Shown in pieces: positions 24,501 to 38,100 of a DNA stretch of 64,000 nucleotides. Source of the stretch: Hirundichthys speculiger (lineage: Eukaryota; Chordata; Actinopteri; Beloniformes; Exocoetidae). The notes beneath the pieces are model-generated. The model was not told the DNA's origin. It saw only the letters and a program-made list of their open reading frames with translations, and did no database searches. The translations under genes were made by a program, and so were the position numbers. Position 1 is the stretch's first letter; the number at the start of each line of letters is the position of its first letter. The stretch covers positions 1,384,501 to 1,448,500 of the forward strand of contig JAGFBZ010000849.1 of the NCBI GenBank assembly GCA_018398805.1, in the 5' to 3' direction.

Positions 24501-27500
24501 TTCCAGATGTCCAGAGATAGCGCAATAACAGTGGGCAAACAGTTGTGTTAACCGGGAAGCAGTGAAAAGGTTATTACAGGATTACAGTAAAATCACAAAG
24601 CCTTTTTTTAGGTACAGGAGCTTGTGAGGACCAGCTGGGTTTAGATTACATGCACTACTCCACACACCCACAGGGTCAGATAAAATCCTTTTGGGGAAGA
24701 GCCTGGATTTCCTTTTTGTGCAGCATTACAAGGAAATAGAGCCAGTAACCTGTAACATAGCAGACAACTGTCTGCTCCAGGCAGAAATGTGGACAATAAA
24801 CACTCCATGATTGAATTTGATATGAACTACGTTGATTTGTTCTCATTTATTTTTGTTCTTCATTTTGAATATACCATATCTTTACGATCACACATTCTGT
24901 TTAAGTTTAGGAATGATGTTTGACAGCTGTCTGATATTTTGCCACAGTTTATATTGTGAGAGCACATACTTCAATGACAACTTTTCCCTCCCGATTAAAA
25001 GAACTACATCCCATAGTAACACTAATAGTCATTTTAGCTCTTTCGGAATGATATATGCAGTGTTGTGTTTATTTGCATCTGGATTCACTCATTAACAAAT
25101 CCACAGTGTGTGTGTTCTCACTTCTTTCTGTTCTGTTAACATTGTGAAACCTTATTGTGCAGTTTTGCAGTAGGCTGGATAAAGGCAACACTGTGCTTAA
25201 ATGCGATTAAGTACTTTAATTTTGCAAGAATTTAACCAAACAGAGGCATTGCTGTACAATTATTTTTCATCATTTTGGAATATTGTAAAAGACACATACT
25301 GTAAAATATAAAACTTTGATCCATGTCATTCAAATCTCAAATTCATGATGCACAACGTTTTGTCATAGGTGACTGCAGCAAAGTGATTATGGCCAAAAAA
25401 AAAAGTTTTATGTAATAAAACCTCTTCACATCTGTAGAATATCACCAAACATGACGGTGGTAAATGACACCCACTAATAATTGCCATGGGCTGAGAGTTA
25501 ATGAAGAGATTTAGTGAAAAATCACAGCTCATTTGGTAGGGATATAAGGCTAACCTTTGGGCTAACAGTCCCCAGAGAGCAAAGCTGCTGAAGACTTTGG
25601 CATATGTGACTGCTGGGCTGCTGTAATGTAATTCAGAACCCTTTGAATGAATAAATCTACTCACTTAGATCTTCCCTTGAGTGCAAATCCAGTGAAGGGG
25701 GAAAAAAGCAAAGGGGGAGTAAAAGACAGTTCAAGAAGCAGGAAAGGATGAGGGCAGGCTAGAAGAGATCTGTGAGGTCGCGTGAGCTTTACACTGATGG
25801 AGGCTACGGCTACATCCAAAAACTGGACGATCTGGTCCATTGTTACAGATTTCATCTGTCAAATGGAACTTTGTGTCAGTAAAAAAAGATGCCTTGCTTC
25901 CTTTCTTTAAGTCTACTGTAGTCCAGACTCCCCTTTGAGCTTTGAGGGCACAGCCCCTCAAATTTGGACAAGGGCTAGTGGGGCTGTGGAGGGGTTCCTG
26001 AGTCAACCAGGCCTCATGTGATCACCAGACCCTATCCTCATGCCCGGGGCACTCCTTACAACTTAATTAGAGCCAGATATTTTCAAAACAGCACTGTTTT
26101 AAACTAGAGTCCGATATTAAAGTGATTTATGACTCCTTCTTCAACATTAAGTGTTACATTTATAGTGGTTGTACCGGCAGATCAGATTCCTGATCAAGAT
26201 ATAAGTGGACGTTTTTATTAACAGACTGCCAGACCACAGAATAAATGTTGTGGTCTTTAAGAATGAAGGTGCTTTAATTACTTTCATGCTCAATTTGTAG
26301 GAACTTTGAATTGGAAAATATGACTTCTTTATATTGCTTTTAAGGGATAAATTCATTCTTCAGGAGCTGTAGGAGTATATACATATATATACAAGTGGAA
26401 GTGAATAACTTATTCCAAATAAATATGGTAAAGGCATTAACACCATTAATGCAAAACTTCTACAGGAGCCATTGTAGATCAGTGAGAGTTCATATGTATA
26501 TATAGCTTATAGTTCTGTGCAGCTGACTGCTCCTAGCCTGTTTGAAGCCAGACAGGGGATTTCAGTGCTGTAAAGACTGAAGCATAGCAGGACTGAATAT
26601 TGGGTTAATTCAGTCATGCCCCCACTGGGCCTTGCTTAAACTCAAAGCTTTAGGTAAAAGGATGTGTGTGTTTAACCCTCCTTTTCTTGGATGTGGTGGT
26701 ACACCTCATGGGGTCTCACAGTTTCCTGTACATGATCTTTTTGTCTTAAGTTAGACATTCATACATGAGAAACATACAATCTTTCCAATTCTTCCTCACT
26801 ACTGGGTCCCTACAATGACAGCACAGAAATCATTCATTAATGAAATCATGCATTATTCATCACGATCATTCTGTCTTTGATCACAAATGTTATTTTCCCC
26901 AGGAGGCTAGTTCATACATACACTTAAATACTGGTCAAGCAAATGATCTGCCTCTGTCTGATAGCATGGATCTCCCCACATACTGTTTCTTGGATCAGGA
27001 CAGGGCCCCTCGCTGTGTCCCTCTGTCTCACTCTGTAAGGAGGAGAGACCACCCTGCACCCAGAGCCCCTGAACATGAACAGATGTTTGCAAAAATAAAA
27101 GAGTAAAACAATATATGAAATTCATAAACCTGCATCCACCTCAGGCAAACAGTTTATCCTCACTCTCTGGACGCAGCAGTCCAATAAACACTGAACTTCA
27201 GCTCACCTGCAGCCTGTCAGCAAAAACCTTTATAATTTTTATTTTCTAACTAAATATGACGAAATTGCTCATCAAATTTCACTGCACTGCCTTTACCCGC
27301 AGGGGCTTTTTTTTTTTTCTGTGCACCACACGCTACAGATATCAGTAATAAAACTATGTTTCAGGGCACACATAAAACTGCTGCATTTAAAGCAAAAACA
27401 AGTGCAGCATCAACACAGGAAGAATTACTCGAAATTTAAAAAGAAAAAATCCCCTTTAGCAGTATCTGAAGTAGCTTTCATCTTTGATAAGAGTAATTGG

Positions 27501-30500
27501 TAATCAGTATTATATGTTTTTTTTTTTTTTTTTTTTTTACTGTGGTATAATTGGTACAACATTTGGCTTCTCAGCCATCAGTCTCAACCATTACAGTTCT
27601 TGTTTCACTAGTACTGGGCAGTAGATCAGCTACTGTACAGCTTCCAGAAATATCATGGCCATGTGCACATTTGGTTTACAGTTGCAGATATTCCAAGGGT
27701 TTTTTGTGATGCATTGACACAGCATAATTTATTAAATGATTTGGCATATATTTTCCAAATTTGTAGACATATAGTAATCTAGTAAATTGTGATTAGAGGC
27801 CCAAAGAGGTTCTCTGAAATTATTTTTAGTTTAATATTCAAATTTCCGTTTAATGTTGTGTACTCTTTAGTTTTTGTTGCAGTGCTGGTGCTGTTTTCCT
27901 TTAATAGTGTAGTGTCTGCTATGAGGAGAGGTGATGCTCTCCTCAGGCTTTAAAAGCTGCAGTGAAACCAGCAGAGTGATGTCTTTCTGTTTTTTTCCTT
28001 CTTTTTCCCACATCTCAAATGGGAGAAGGCACGCAGGTTCACAGCATGGGGGGAGCGATGACACAGGAGAGGGGAGGGGCTGTGTTTCACATCTGATTAG
28101 TGTGCCCATGGAAACGGATGGTTGAAGAATCTCTTTGCCCTTGACATGCAATCTCTGGAGATCTGGGCAACGGTTGGTATCCTCTCCTACCTACTGTACC
28201 TGCCATGCGCTGTAAGGTCAACCTCGCTGCTGTTAATGGAAAAAGCAGCACCAGCATCACTCCTGCTTCTGCCCTCTGCTGTTTGCCACATTGCATGGAA
28301 AGTTGTGAATAGAAATCTCCCCTTGGAGTTGTTTTATGTTTGCATCTCAGACTGCTCATGTACAACCTGCAGTAACCTCGTAGCCACAAATTCACCTCTT
28401 CAACTAGAATGGGATCGTGAATAAACCAACAGTCAGTCAAGTGGTGAGGGGAATCAGTGGCTTCATTAGCTGGCTCAGTACCGCTGCCGGCCCCTTTGAA
28501 CTCGCAGGGCTCTGATCATGGCAGAGTATGCAGTCTCACACCTCATCATTTCATACACTCTAATTCAGGAGCGTATAGCACCACACTTCACAAGCAGCTG
28601 ACTTACTCAAAGGGACATCTGTAGAAGTCAGAAGTCACAGAGCTCCAGAGTTTGTTTTTAATTAGTTCTGCGCCTTCAGTGAGTGTGGGGGGTAACTTTC
28701 AGACCAGGACGGACAACAGGTTGAACTTAAAAGCTGCAGAAATGGGAGCAACTTTTCATGCACTCTGGTTTCCTCACAGGATTCTGTATAGACAAAGCCA
28801 GCCTTCAGCTCAACCACAAGCCTTGCATTATCACACTACAACAATGCTGCATATCAAACAGTTCCCAACAGACATAAAAAAAAAAAAAAAAAAATGCTCT
28901 TGACCAAAACAAAACCCTCCCTCCCTGAGGGGAACACTCAGATGCAAAGTGTGCTGGCCCACAAGAGAGACTGAAAACATCAGATACAGTCAGAGGGGCT
29001 GACCGTGGATTCAGATTCTTTGTTGTGAAGTTCGTAAATTGAGAACCTGGTCGATATCAGCTGACAATGTCATTCTTTTGCTCCAAACTGAGCGCCATTC
29101 ACAGTGGCTGCCATGGTAACATGGTCTGAAAGTCTGCAAGCAATTGGTACCAGTTTCTGTCAAGCCCCAGACTTACTGGTGGGCAAGCAATATGCAGCAT
29201 TTCCGACACTAAATGCTGAATTGTGAAGGATGAACAACAAAGCATAGCCTCCCATGTTAGGCAGCATTCCATATGTGCAGGATGAATGTGTGAAGAGGCT
29301 GTCAGGCACAAAGCAAATCCGCTGCATGATGCCGTAGCAATGCTGGAGCTTACACTAGGTTAAAACAATGTTTAGCTTGTATTTGGCACATTTAACATTT
29401 CATTCTTGGCTTTAATAACCTTGATCCTTTAATGTGCTTATGCGGTGGGTGCATCTGTTTATGACATGAATCTGTCTGGAAGTGTGGGTTTATGTGTCTG
29501 AGGAAACGGCGTGCTATAGGGATTCATTAGCTGGAGCTACCTCTGTCCTTTTAGTGAATGAAGGAGGGAAGCACACGATGGAGACAGCAGGCCTGCTCCT
29601 CCAACGTCATGGTAATATCCATGGATACACACACCAGGGTATTAATTCTTCCTCTCTCTCTCACAAACATTGTTCTGTTACCCACAATCATAGCACACGC
29701 ACATAAGAAGGTATAATAAGCTATACCTCCCATGTAGACACAGATAATGCTGTTGCCTTTACATCACTGTGTATATCTAACAGTTATTCTTTTCCATTAA
29801 AAATATCTTGGGGGAAAATAAGGAAAGCTTTAATGTTTTTATTACATGGGGCAAAAGGAAGACTCAAGGTTTAAGGTTTAACTGTGTCGTGTATGAAATG
29901 CAGTCATGTTGCAAACAGGAAGGGATTCTCTAATCATAACCAGGTAAAGCTAACCACTTGGTAAGACTGGACTGATTCAGGAATGCTCTGAAAACAAATC
30001 ATCCTAACACGCCCACGGTGACAATTTTCATGTGACGATATTCAGCGTATTGATTGCATGTGACTCTTTTTACTCAGGTTGTTATGTTAGTTTGCCCAAT
30101 CAGCATTCTTTGATTTGATAATTAGCTCTTAACATAAAACGTACCAAAGACTGAAGTGAAAGTTGTTTTTGTGTGTATTTGGTAATAACCTGAAGTATGT
30201 CAATTTGTAAGGGCACTGTAATGTTAATGAACTGCCAAGATTATTTTCAAATGTGCTGGTATTATACAATTCATGACAATTATGTGAGGATATATTTTAC
30301 AAAATCATGCATATTCATACTAAAATGTGCATTAAAGCTTCTAGGCAGCTCAATAACTCATAGGATTTCGAAAAATAAATCCCCCGGCACCAATGTCTAT
30401 TCATAATTGTTGGTATTCTTCAGTCTGGCCTGTTATTATGACCAGCTCAAGAATCTACTTATGCAGCATTGGCCATTTGGCCAACAGCTTTTTGAAACCC

Positions 30501-33500
30501 TGAGACAAAGCAGAATCTAATCCCACCACTCAGTTCAGTTCCTTCCCATTGTACACTCCCATCATCTCAGCTATATGTTTACACCTTGAGATAAAGCCAT
30601 ACAAAAATAAGTAGGACAGAAAGGGTGAAAGATAAGTGATGTAGCAACTAAGAAAAAAAATACACAGAGGAGAGATTAAACATGAAAAGCTCAGTCAACC
30701 ATGTAAATGGATCTGTAAGACTGCACGCAGCATTTTCATGATGAGTGTGATGAGTAATGTGCAAGACGTGTAAACAAACAGATAAAACTCAGGAGGACAA
30801 CAAATCAATTTGCAGCGACAAAGAAAATTGAACAGAGTTTAGGTTCAATTTTGTTGGCCATTCGTCATTCTTCATGTTCGAATGACCCTTCTGTACTTAT
30901 TGCGGTAGTAAGACTCCCACACAGCCTTAGTGTAATCTCTTCTGTCAAAGTGGCAGGAAAACCATTAAGCTGTATCCTACATTTACAACAACGCACGTTT
31001 GTCATGTACATTTGGCGGCCGATACTGCCAAATCAGCCTTACAACTATTAATAAGCAGCTCAGACCCATTTGCCCTGCTGTGCTCCTGCACTGCCACAGT
31101 GCTGTGATATATCGCCTGTTCTTGGCAGCAGCTGATGAAATCAGAATTGAAGTAGAGGACAGACATTTCTCTCACCTCCTTTGACTAGAAAGGTATATCT
31201 CCCTGGGATCCATTGATGGACTGTTGCAAAAATCAACAGGAATAAACTGTCTGTCCTCCACTTCCTTCTAAGAGAGTGAATCTTTTTAAAAAGACAACAT
31301 AAAAGATATCACCTCAGGAGGTGTTGAAACTAGGACAAGGGAATAAGAAACAGCCACATAGCTATTCATCATTAGTCTGGAGACTGGCCAGTCTGCAACA
31401 CCGTTCACTACTCTCCTCTCTGGCGGACTACTTCTACTTCCCCTCCAGACGAGCAGCAGTAGCAGCAATAACAAGGCATTCCTGAAATTCCCCCTTTATT
31501 AAACTTTAATCAGGGAATTACCATGTTAGGCAAGATGTGTGGAGATGTGACGGGAAGAGGGTAAACCTGGGGTCCCAAGGTCACTAGAGGTAGTGCTAAG
31601 ATGCTTATTATTGTGAGACATATGTTATCCGGCCATTTTACTGTTTTACCAGCTGAATACAAACATGGAAGTCTCTCATGAGAAAAGACCAGACGTGATG
31701 CTTCAGAGACTGGATCCAATTTCAGACCAATAAGATAGCTGAGATATCTTTGTTTTTGGAGATGAAATGTGCATTAGCCAATGATAAACCTGTCCATAGA
31801 GAGAATCAAAACATCTTACTCAGGAGCAACAGATGTTGCCACATTCAGTCTGGACACAAAACTAGCTGTTGATGAGTAGTATGTTGTATCTGTCACATTT
31901 GAATGCTTCCCCAATGGGCTGCAGAAGTTTATCTTAACCACCAGTGCTATCACTGAGGTCTGGCTTATTTTTAGCCGCTTTCAATACACTTTCCTCTGCT
32001 ACAGCCAGATAGGATAGGTGGAGATTTGTCAGGAGAATCACGAAATGTTCTCCTTTCAAACCCCAGTGCCAAGCTGTTGCTGACAGCTTAGCATGACGGG
32101 AGAAATCTAAACTGTCTCATTATGGACCTGGGTTGTGACAGGCTGAGCTCCCCCAGAGAGAAACGACAGATGAGTTGTGTTAGCTGAGGTACAATTACTT
32201 TACCAACTTGCACTGCAGTGAGTATGAATGTGTATGTGTGCTTAGTGGCTTAGTGACTCATGTGTTTGCAGCACTTATTAAAGGAGACCATCACTCAAAC
32301 ATCAGCTGCTGTTTGGCACTGTACTCACTGCACGCATTACCGTTGGACATATAAGGTATGAGTGCGCTTTACACAAATTGTTGCTGAATGGCCCAACTGT
32401 GTCTGTAACACCACTCCAAAATGTTTGTAAAGTTTAGCCTGGGGGTTTACATTCAAAAGCGTATGTTTTTTCTCAATTCAGAACATCCTCTTGACTTCAG
32501 GAAAGGATTCATATATGTAGGAGGAGATGAGGAAATAGATCAAAAACTTCTTTTTCCAAATACAAGTGACTGCAGCTCCATAAATGTCTTCTGGGAAGTT
32601 GTCATGACCCTCTATATGATGTCATGCTTTTCACCCCACTCTCACGTGCTATCTCTCAAATCAACTAAAACAACTTCTGCAGATAAAAATGTTGACTGAA
32701 CTTTTTTTTTTCCTTTCCAAACCTACTGACATTCTTGTGTTTCTGTGTGTCCTGCATCTAAATGAAGAGGTTGTTACAGGGCAAATGGGGGAGAAGCAGG
32801 ACCTCCCTATAAAACTTTTGTTTGCCTCAAAATCTGCTCAAACACAGAGAGTATTAACATTCAACGCTCTGGATTTAAAAGAAATGAGCTGAATGCCTTC
32901 AGAATGTGTGAACGTCCCTTATTCTCTGTGTATCTGCAACAATAACAAGAGGATAATGCACAGATTAGTTCTCCTATAGGATATAAAGATGCGCTTTAGA
33001 TGAAGAAATATGCAAGCAAGATTTTCTCTGCTGCAAATGAATTAGCCCGCTGTTCACCCACACATATAACGTGTAATGTGCTTGCAGAAGAAGATTAGCG
33101 TGGAGGGGGAATTTGAGATGTCTGGCGTTTCAGGGATATACATTGAAAACATTCACCAAGCTGTCTGGCTCAGTCACCCAGTTCACCATTATTTCAGTCT
33201 GAGAGCTTGAAAGCTTTCTCTTCTTCCTCATTTCAAAGAAGGTTGTTCTTTTAAGAAAGTCTCTACAGAGCCACAGCTGAAGGTCATTTATTGATAAAGA
33301 CCGCAGAAAGACTTTGCCATTCTTCCAATTACGTTTTGAACTCTGCTCTTGACAAAAAGTTGCCCTCTATTCAAACCTGTTCATCTCATCTTCTTCTGAA
33401 AGATGAGGGTTTTGAATTCATTGGAAAGGTTTGAGAGACAGCCCATAAAATTTGAGTTTACACGACGTCCTCAGAGTTGCAGCTGTGCCTTGTTCATTTG

Positions 33501-35173
33501 ACAGCATTTAATATCAAACTCTGCCACAAACCACAGAAACTGATGAAAAGAATCTCAAGGAAAGTGCAAACCTGGCATCATCTTGGCATTTTTAAGCTCC
33601 TCAGCTGCTGTCCTCAGTATACTTTTTGCTTTTACAAGCCTCTGCAGTCGATGGGCAGACTTATCTTAAGCTGTGGCCTCACCCAAGCTCTCGTAAAGCC
33701 AAGAAGGTCATTCCCTGGGGAAAATCTAAAACTGGTGCCAGTATTTCTGAGAGGACAAAACAGGAATGTCGTGACCTGATGTGAACAATGTCAATCAGCT
33801 CTTGATGAGACATCCACAAAGAAAGGAGAAAGGTTTGGCTCTGAAGGGACCATTGTCTCAGAAATATAAGGAGAATCATTGATCACAATAATTGAATAAA
33901 GCCAAAAATATGCATTCAAGCTGTCAATGTGGATTTTAGTTGAGAAGAGGTTTCTTAAATTTAAAATAAACTCCTGGATAGACCATATATTTCATTACAG
34001 CCTACAGTTGACACTGAAGGTGTGTAGTTTGGAACAGAAAATAAAGGATTTTTTTTTGGAGAAGAACCCAAACTACAAACTCAATATGCTTACTTTCAGT
34101 GCTACTATAATTGTAGAAAAAGATTAATGCCTGAGACGAATTGTTTCATGTTAGAAATTAATCATTTTATATGGGATATTAACAACATCAGCTCATCTCA
34201 TATTTAATCACTCCCACATGAACTCTTTTGTTGCCTATGCTCAAATTTCATCGGACTAAAGAATTGATTGTAGTATGAAAGATCACCCATATTGAATTTC
34301 CTTGCACAAATAAAATATGCTGGAAAACATTTCAAAGAGAGAAAGAAAAAGGAACCAAGAAACGGTCTGTCAGTTTTCAATAGTTTGAGAGGTCACAGAG
34401 ACACTCAGGGTGGACCAAACCACGAGGAAAAGAAGGGCTTAAGGGGATCAGGCCACACTTATTGAGAGATGACTAAAAACATCTGGGATCACTCTCAAAC
34501 ACAGGCACTCTCACACGCTGAAGACATCCACACACCATGTGAGACACGCTGCGATTAAACTCATTCTTAAACTTCCATCAAATCCTGCGACAAGATGTGC
34601 CTCTGCAAGGTTTGGGGCTGTGTGGAGTTTGTAATCTGCAGGGAGAGTGGCAAAGACATGAGACACGAGGGTTTGGGTTTCTCGCCTCTGTGGGTTTCCT
34701 GCTGCACTTTTTGTTTGACTCCAGTGACTTGATGAGCAACAATGCTGGGTGGGCTTAAAGGGGCCCACACACGCTCTTCTTCACGTTTATCTATACATGT
34801 CTCCTGTTTCCTCATCTGTTACCAATGCGATCCTTGTATGGATCTAGCAATATATTTGTCTTTTGCACCGATGGACTCGGCTCATGATTTAACTGTGAAT
34901 ACTTGAGTGAGAAGAAGCTTTTTTTTTTTTTTTTTTTTCTGTAACACTATCTTCTGGCGAGGGAGCTTTGGGGTGTCTAACTGACCTTTTCTCTGTGCGT
35001 GTCCTCCAGGTCCCATGGCCTCCACCGAGCATGGCAAAGGACTGCAAGAGGCAGCTACGGTGAGAAAAGTGGTCCAACAAAATCCTGCGAGAGGCGGTCA
35101 GGCCCAAAGACCAGGCTGGAAGAGAAGGCGCCCACGGCCCCGTCTTTCCCACAAGGGGCCCATGCCGTTCTAG
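21532..35173 (+). CDS. apln: Apelin preproprotein, two coding exons (21532-21598 joined to 35010-35173)
   Basis: Apelin is a secreted peptide ligand of the G-protein-coupled receptor APJ (aplnr), acting in vascular and heart development and fluid balance. Exon 1 encodes MNVKILTLVIVLLVSLLCSA, a 22-residue signal peptide ending ...SA before Gly23. Its donor is G|GTGAGT. Exon 2 follows CTCCAG and restores the split Gly codon (phase 1). The product is 76 aa, against 77 in human and zebrafish as I recall them. Residues 24-63 form the propeptide with basic sites (R41K42, K60RRR63). Residues 64-76 are PRPRLSHKGPMPF, with the invariant RPRLSHKGPMPF that binds the receptor; the stop is TAG. The frame is open upstream of 21532 through CA repeats, but this ATG directly starts the hydrophobic signal core and has a purine at -3. 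No frameshift or missing residue is seen. Confidence 0.97.
23411..23450. repeat. Perfect hairpin, 18-bp arms with a 4-nt loop
   Basis: TCTTAGACACACATGTAG (23411-23428), loop GCAT, then its exact reverse complement (23433-23450). AGGCATCT occurs both just before the left arm (23406-23413) and across the loop (23427-23434). That pattern is expected if a polymerase switched template and copied the arm back. As RNA it would form a short stable stem, too short for a typical microRNA precursor. Confidence 0.9.
23974..23994. repeat. (AC)n microsatellite in apln intron 1
   Basis: Uninterrupted AC dinucleotide tract of about ten units. Confidence 0.95.
35132..35170 (+). other. apln: Region encoding the mature apelin-13 peptide
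   Basis: These 39 nt encode PRPRLSHKGPMPF. It is directly preceded by K-R-R-R, a proprotein convertase type site. Mammalian apelin-13 begins with Gln, which cyclises to pyroglutamate; here the first residue is Pro, as I recall for other fish apelins, so that N-terminal modification cannot form. Confidence 0.93.
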
Positions 35174-35185
35174 AGCAAGGTGAGC
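35174..35185 (+). other. apln: Splice-donor-like site just after the apln stop codon
   Basis: After TAG the sequence reads AGCAAG|GTGAGC, a good donor match with the cut before 35180. Mammalian apelin has a third exon that is entirely 3' UTR, and this donor fits the same layout. If it is not used, the mRNA could continue and end after AATAAA at about 35722-35727. Confidence 0.55.
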
Positions 35186-38100
35186 TTCTTTGTCAACAGT
35201 AAAATATCTCTACCCTCCATGTTGTCCTCAGAAAAACAGTACACCTGTCTTAGATGTGTTCATGGATTGGACTGGTTTTCTGTTGAGTCAGATTTCTCAA
35301 GAGACTATGAGAAAAAGAACTTCCAGCTATATCAAGTCATAACTGCTGACAATGCAAGTGTAGAAACCTGATAGAAGAAGCACTGAAACAGATTTAAAAA
35401 ATATGTATGTGTATGTGATCTAGCCAATATTTTATTGGCTGAATCAGTTCAGATGCTTTTGATAACTAACAGCAGGATGAAAGCTCTTCCAGTATGTGAG
35501 CGCTGGAAACTTAAAGTTTACTGCAGTCAGATTTAACTCCATCTGAAGGATGTTATTGTTGGCAGGAAAAAAAATGGTATGTTTTAACAGATTAGTGGAC
35601 TTAGCCTACCAGCCTGCATGCCTTCCTAGAACGACAAAGGGTGTTTTGAAACCTACGTCATTTATTTCTTAATAGAGTAGACAGTTATACTTGGAAACCA
35701 AACCTTTGACTCAATCAGCTCAAATAAATCTTTACTCTCCACTTTAACGAGTCAATCAAATACTCTTTTCCAAAGATAACAATTTTTAGAGTTAGATTTC
35801 TTGACTGCAGTGGTTTTCTTGTGAGGGAATGTTTAGCTTGCTGTCAAGTAAAACAAGATCATGTGTGAAAACTCTCACATTCATAATCATTACAAATATT
35901 TTACTTGTCACCTTTTCAGGGTTTTTTTTCTTCTTAATTTTTTTTTTATAAACCCTCAACCCAAACAAATTCACTTTACTCTATTAAGCTTCATTGTTAA
36001 AAGTAAAATATACTACAGGCTATTAAAGACACAATCAAATTTACAGAAGCGCACAGGTTTAAATACACTGATGTCAGCATGTCGCTGTAAAAGGAAGGGA
36101 ACAGCAGCACATCCATAGGTTTCTCCCAGACAATGTAGGAAAAAAGAAAACTCGACAAGACACAATATCTCTGTAGGAGGTGCTGACCGTATCACACTGA
36201 CCTGCAGAGGTCCGCTATAAATTAAATCCATAGTGAGAGAAGGCTGCAGCCAGGGAGTGTCAATGCATGGTTAATCAGTTTTAAGGAAGAAGGATCAAAG
36301 CTATAGACAACTGGTAAGGTCTCCTCTCTAAATCATCCAGAGAGTTTTACAATCTATAGTAAATTATGGATAATCATTGTATATTGTATTTTTCTGGACT
36401 GGGCTAGTCCTCTTTTGAACTCACTTTTGCTTGAATAAGAGACTCTAGAGACCCATAACAAAGGTGTAAACAATGAGTAAGGACTACGCCGGAATAGTAG
36501 CACTTGAAGGACAAGATGGGTCTTAAAACTTCCCTCCGGCTGCCAATAAAATGTGAGAATCCTCTGTGTGAGCTGAGTGTTTAGAGCTTATGTTCAGTGC
36601 CAAAATACCGGCCACATAATAAGGGGAGCTTCAGGAAGTTGTGAAGCTCTGTAAAAGTGAACGGCTCACTGAGTCACAATGCTGTCTCTGCAAACACCAC
36701 TTAGACCACAACACGCTGAAGATTTCCTTTTTTTCACTTCCCTCCCTGGCTCCCCTCATTGTTGTAAAGTTCATAGTTCATCTCTTTCAATGAGTTTTCT
36801 CTGCATAACATGCCAAATTCCCTCAACTTGACCACAGTGGAAATTGGGCTGTCCATTAACAGCGCTGTGGTGGTTGTGATATACCAGCCTGCTCTTGTCT
36901 GCTCTAAAAGAGAGATTTTTTTTTCCATACCTGTCCAATCGCAGCTCGACTGAAGGAATTAAATCTTCACAAGCCCTAACAATGAGCATCAATCTGTCCA
37001 CTCTTCGAAGGCATGAGTTTAAAAAAAGCCTCTGTTCTTCCTCATGTCTCCTGCTTTCTTCTGTAGTTTGTGCTGATGGTGGGAAAACCACCTCTGACAC
37101 AGCTGGAGATGCAGTTTGATGATCAAAGCTAGAGTTCAATGAATACATCCAGCTGAGGGCTGGGACTCATACACAGACAGATCGGGTGTAGATATGTCAT
37201 TATTGACCTAAACATAATTACTACAGTGTTTATACAAAGATGAAGAACAATGATTTCCTTGACGTTGTCCATCCTCTGGCCCCATGCTATTTAACAACAT
37301 TACCCCATTTCAATGTCAAAAGCAGCTCATCTTTTATTCCCTATGACACCTGAGGCAAAGTCGGATTTTTTGTCATTACACATTCCAGATGTGAGCAGCT
37401 CTGAGAAGAAAGATGGCGACCCCGGTCACTCTTCTGGAGCATCTAAGTAGACTCAGATTAAACCATGCTATTGAAACTCTTGGTTCTAAAACATGGCTCT
37501 GACAGTCTCAAAGACAACAGGATATTACAGATTTAAGGCCAGAGACCATTTGTGGAAACTGCTAGTGGCTCCGAGTGTGAGAAAACTCAGTGAATGAGTC
37601 CTTTAAAAAGTTTCCCGTCAAACAGTTTAGAGCATTTCTGTATCTTCTCAGACACTCTCATTGTGTGATGTAATATGACTTAAAAGAGGACTGAGATCAT
37701 AGTATACAACCAAAAAGCACAAAGAAAGACAACAAATAATAATGCCATTCGGTGGAGATTAGATACAACATAAATTAGTTAACAAGACATTACATGACCT
37801 AAGAAAAATGCCGTCTTGAAATAAGAACAGGCTCTTATCAGTGAATGAAGCATGTTGTGTGAATATTCTGAAATCATCACAGGAAAAGAGAAGATAAAAG
37901 ACGATGGAAGATAAAAGAGCAGCAATCCAGCCCCCTGAGTGTAGTATAACGTTGGACTTGTGTTCCACAGCAAGACAAACAATTGTTTTTCTTACTCCCT
38001 GCTGCACTTTCCAATCAAAGACCGTGAAATCTGGTTGGAACATGTCTGGGATAGCCTTTTCGTGTTGTTGCGCGAGATAACATAGAATACAGCACAGGGA

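Larger units (their letters stand above)
21599..35009 (+). other. apln: apln intron 1 (13.4 kb)
   Basis: Bounded by GTGAGT (21599-21604) and a TGTCCTCCAG acceptor ending at 35009. It contains no supported gene. It does hold an 18-bp-arm hairpin (23411-23450), a CA repeat (23974-23994), T or A runs near 27311, 27520, 28877 and 34919, and many short open frames without coding features. Human apelin intron 1 carries hypoxia-responsive sites; I could not single out an equivalent here. Confidence 0.9.
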
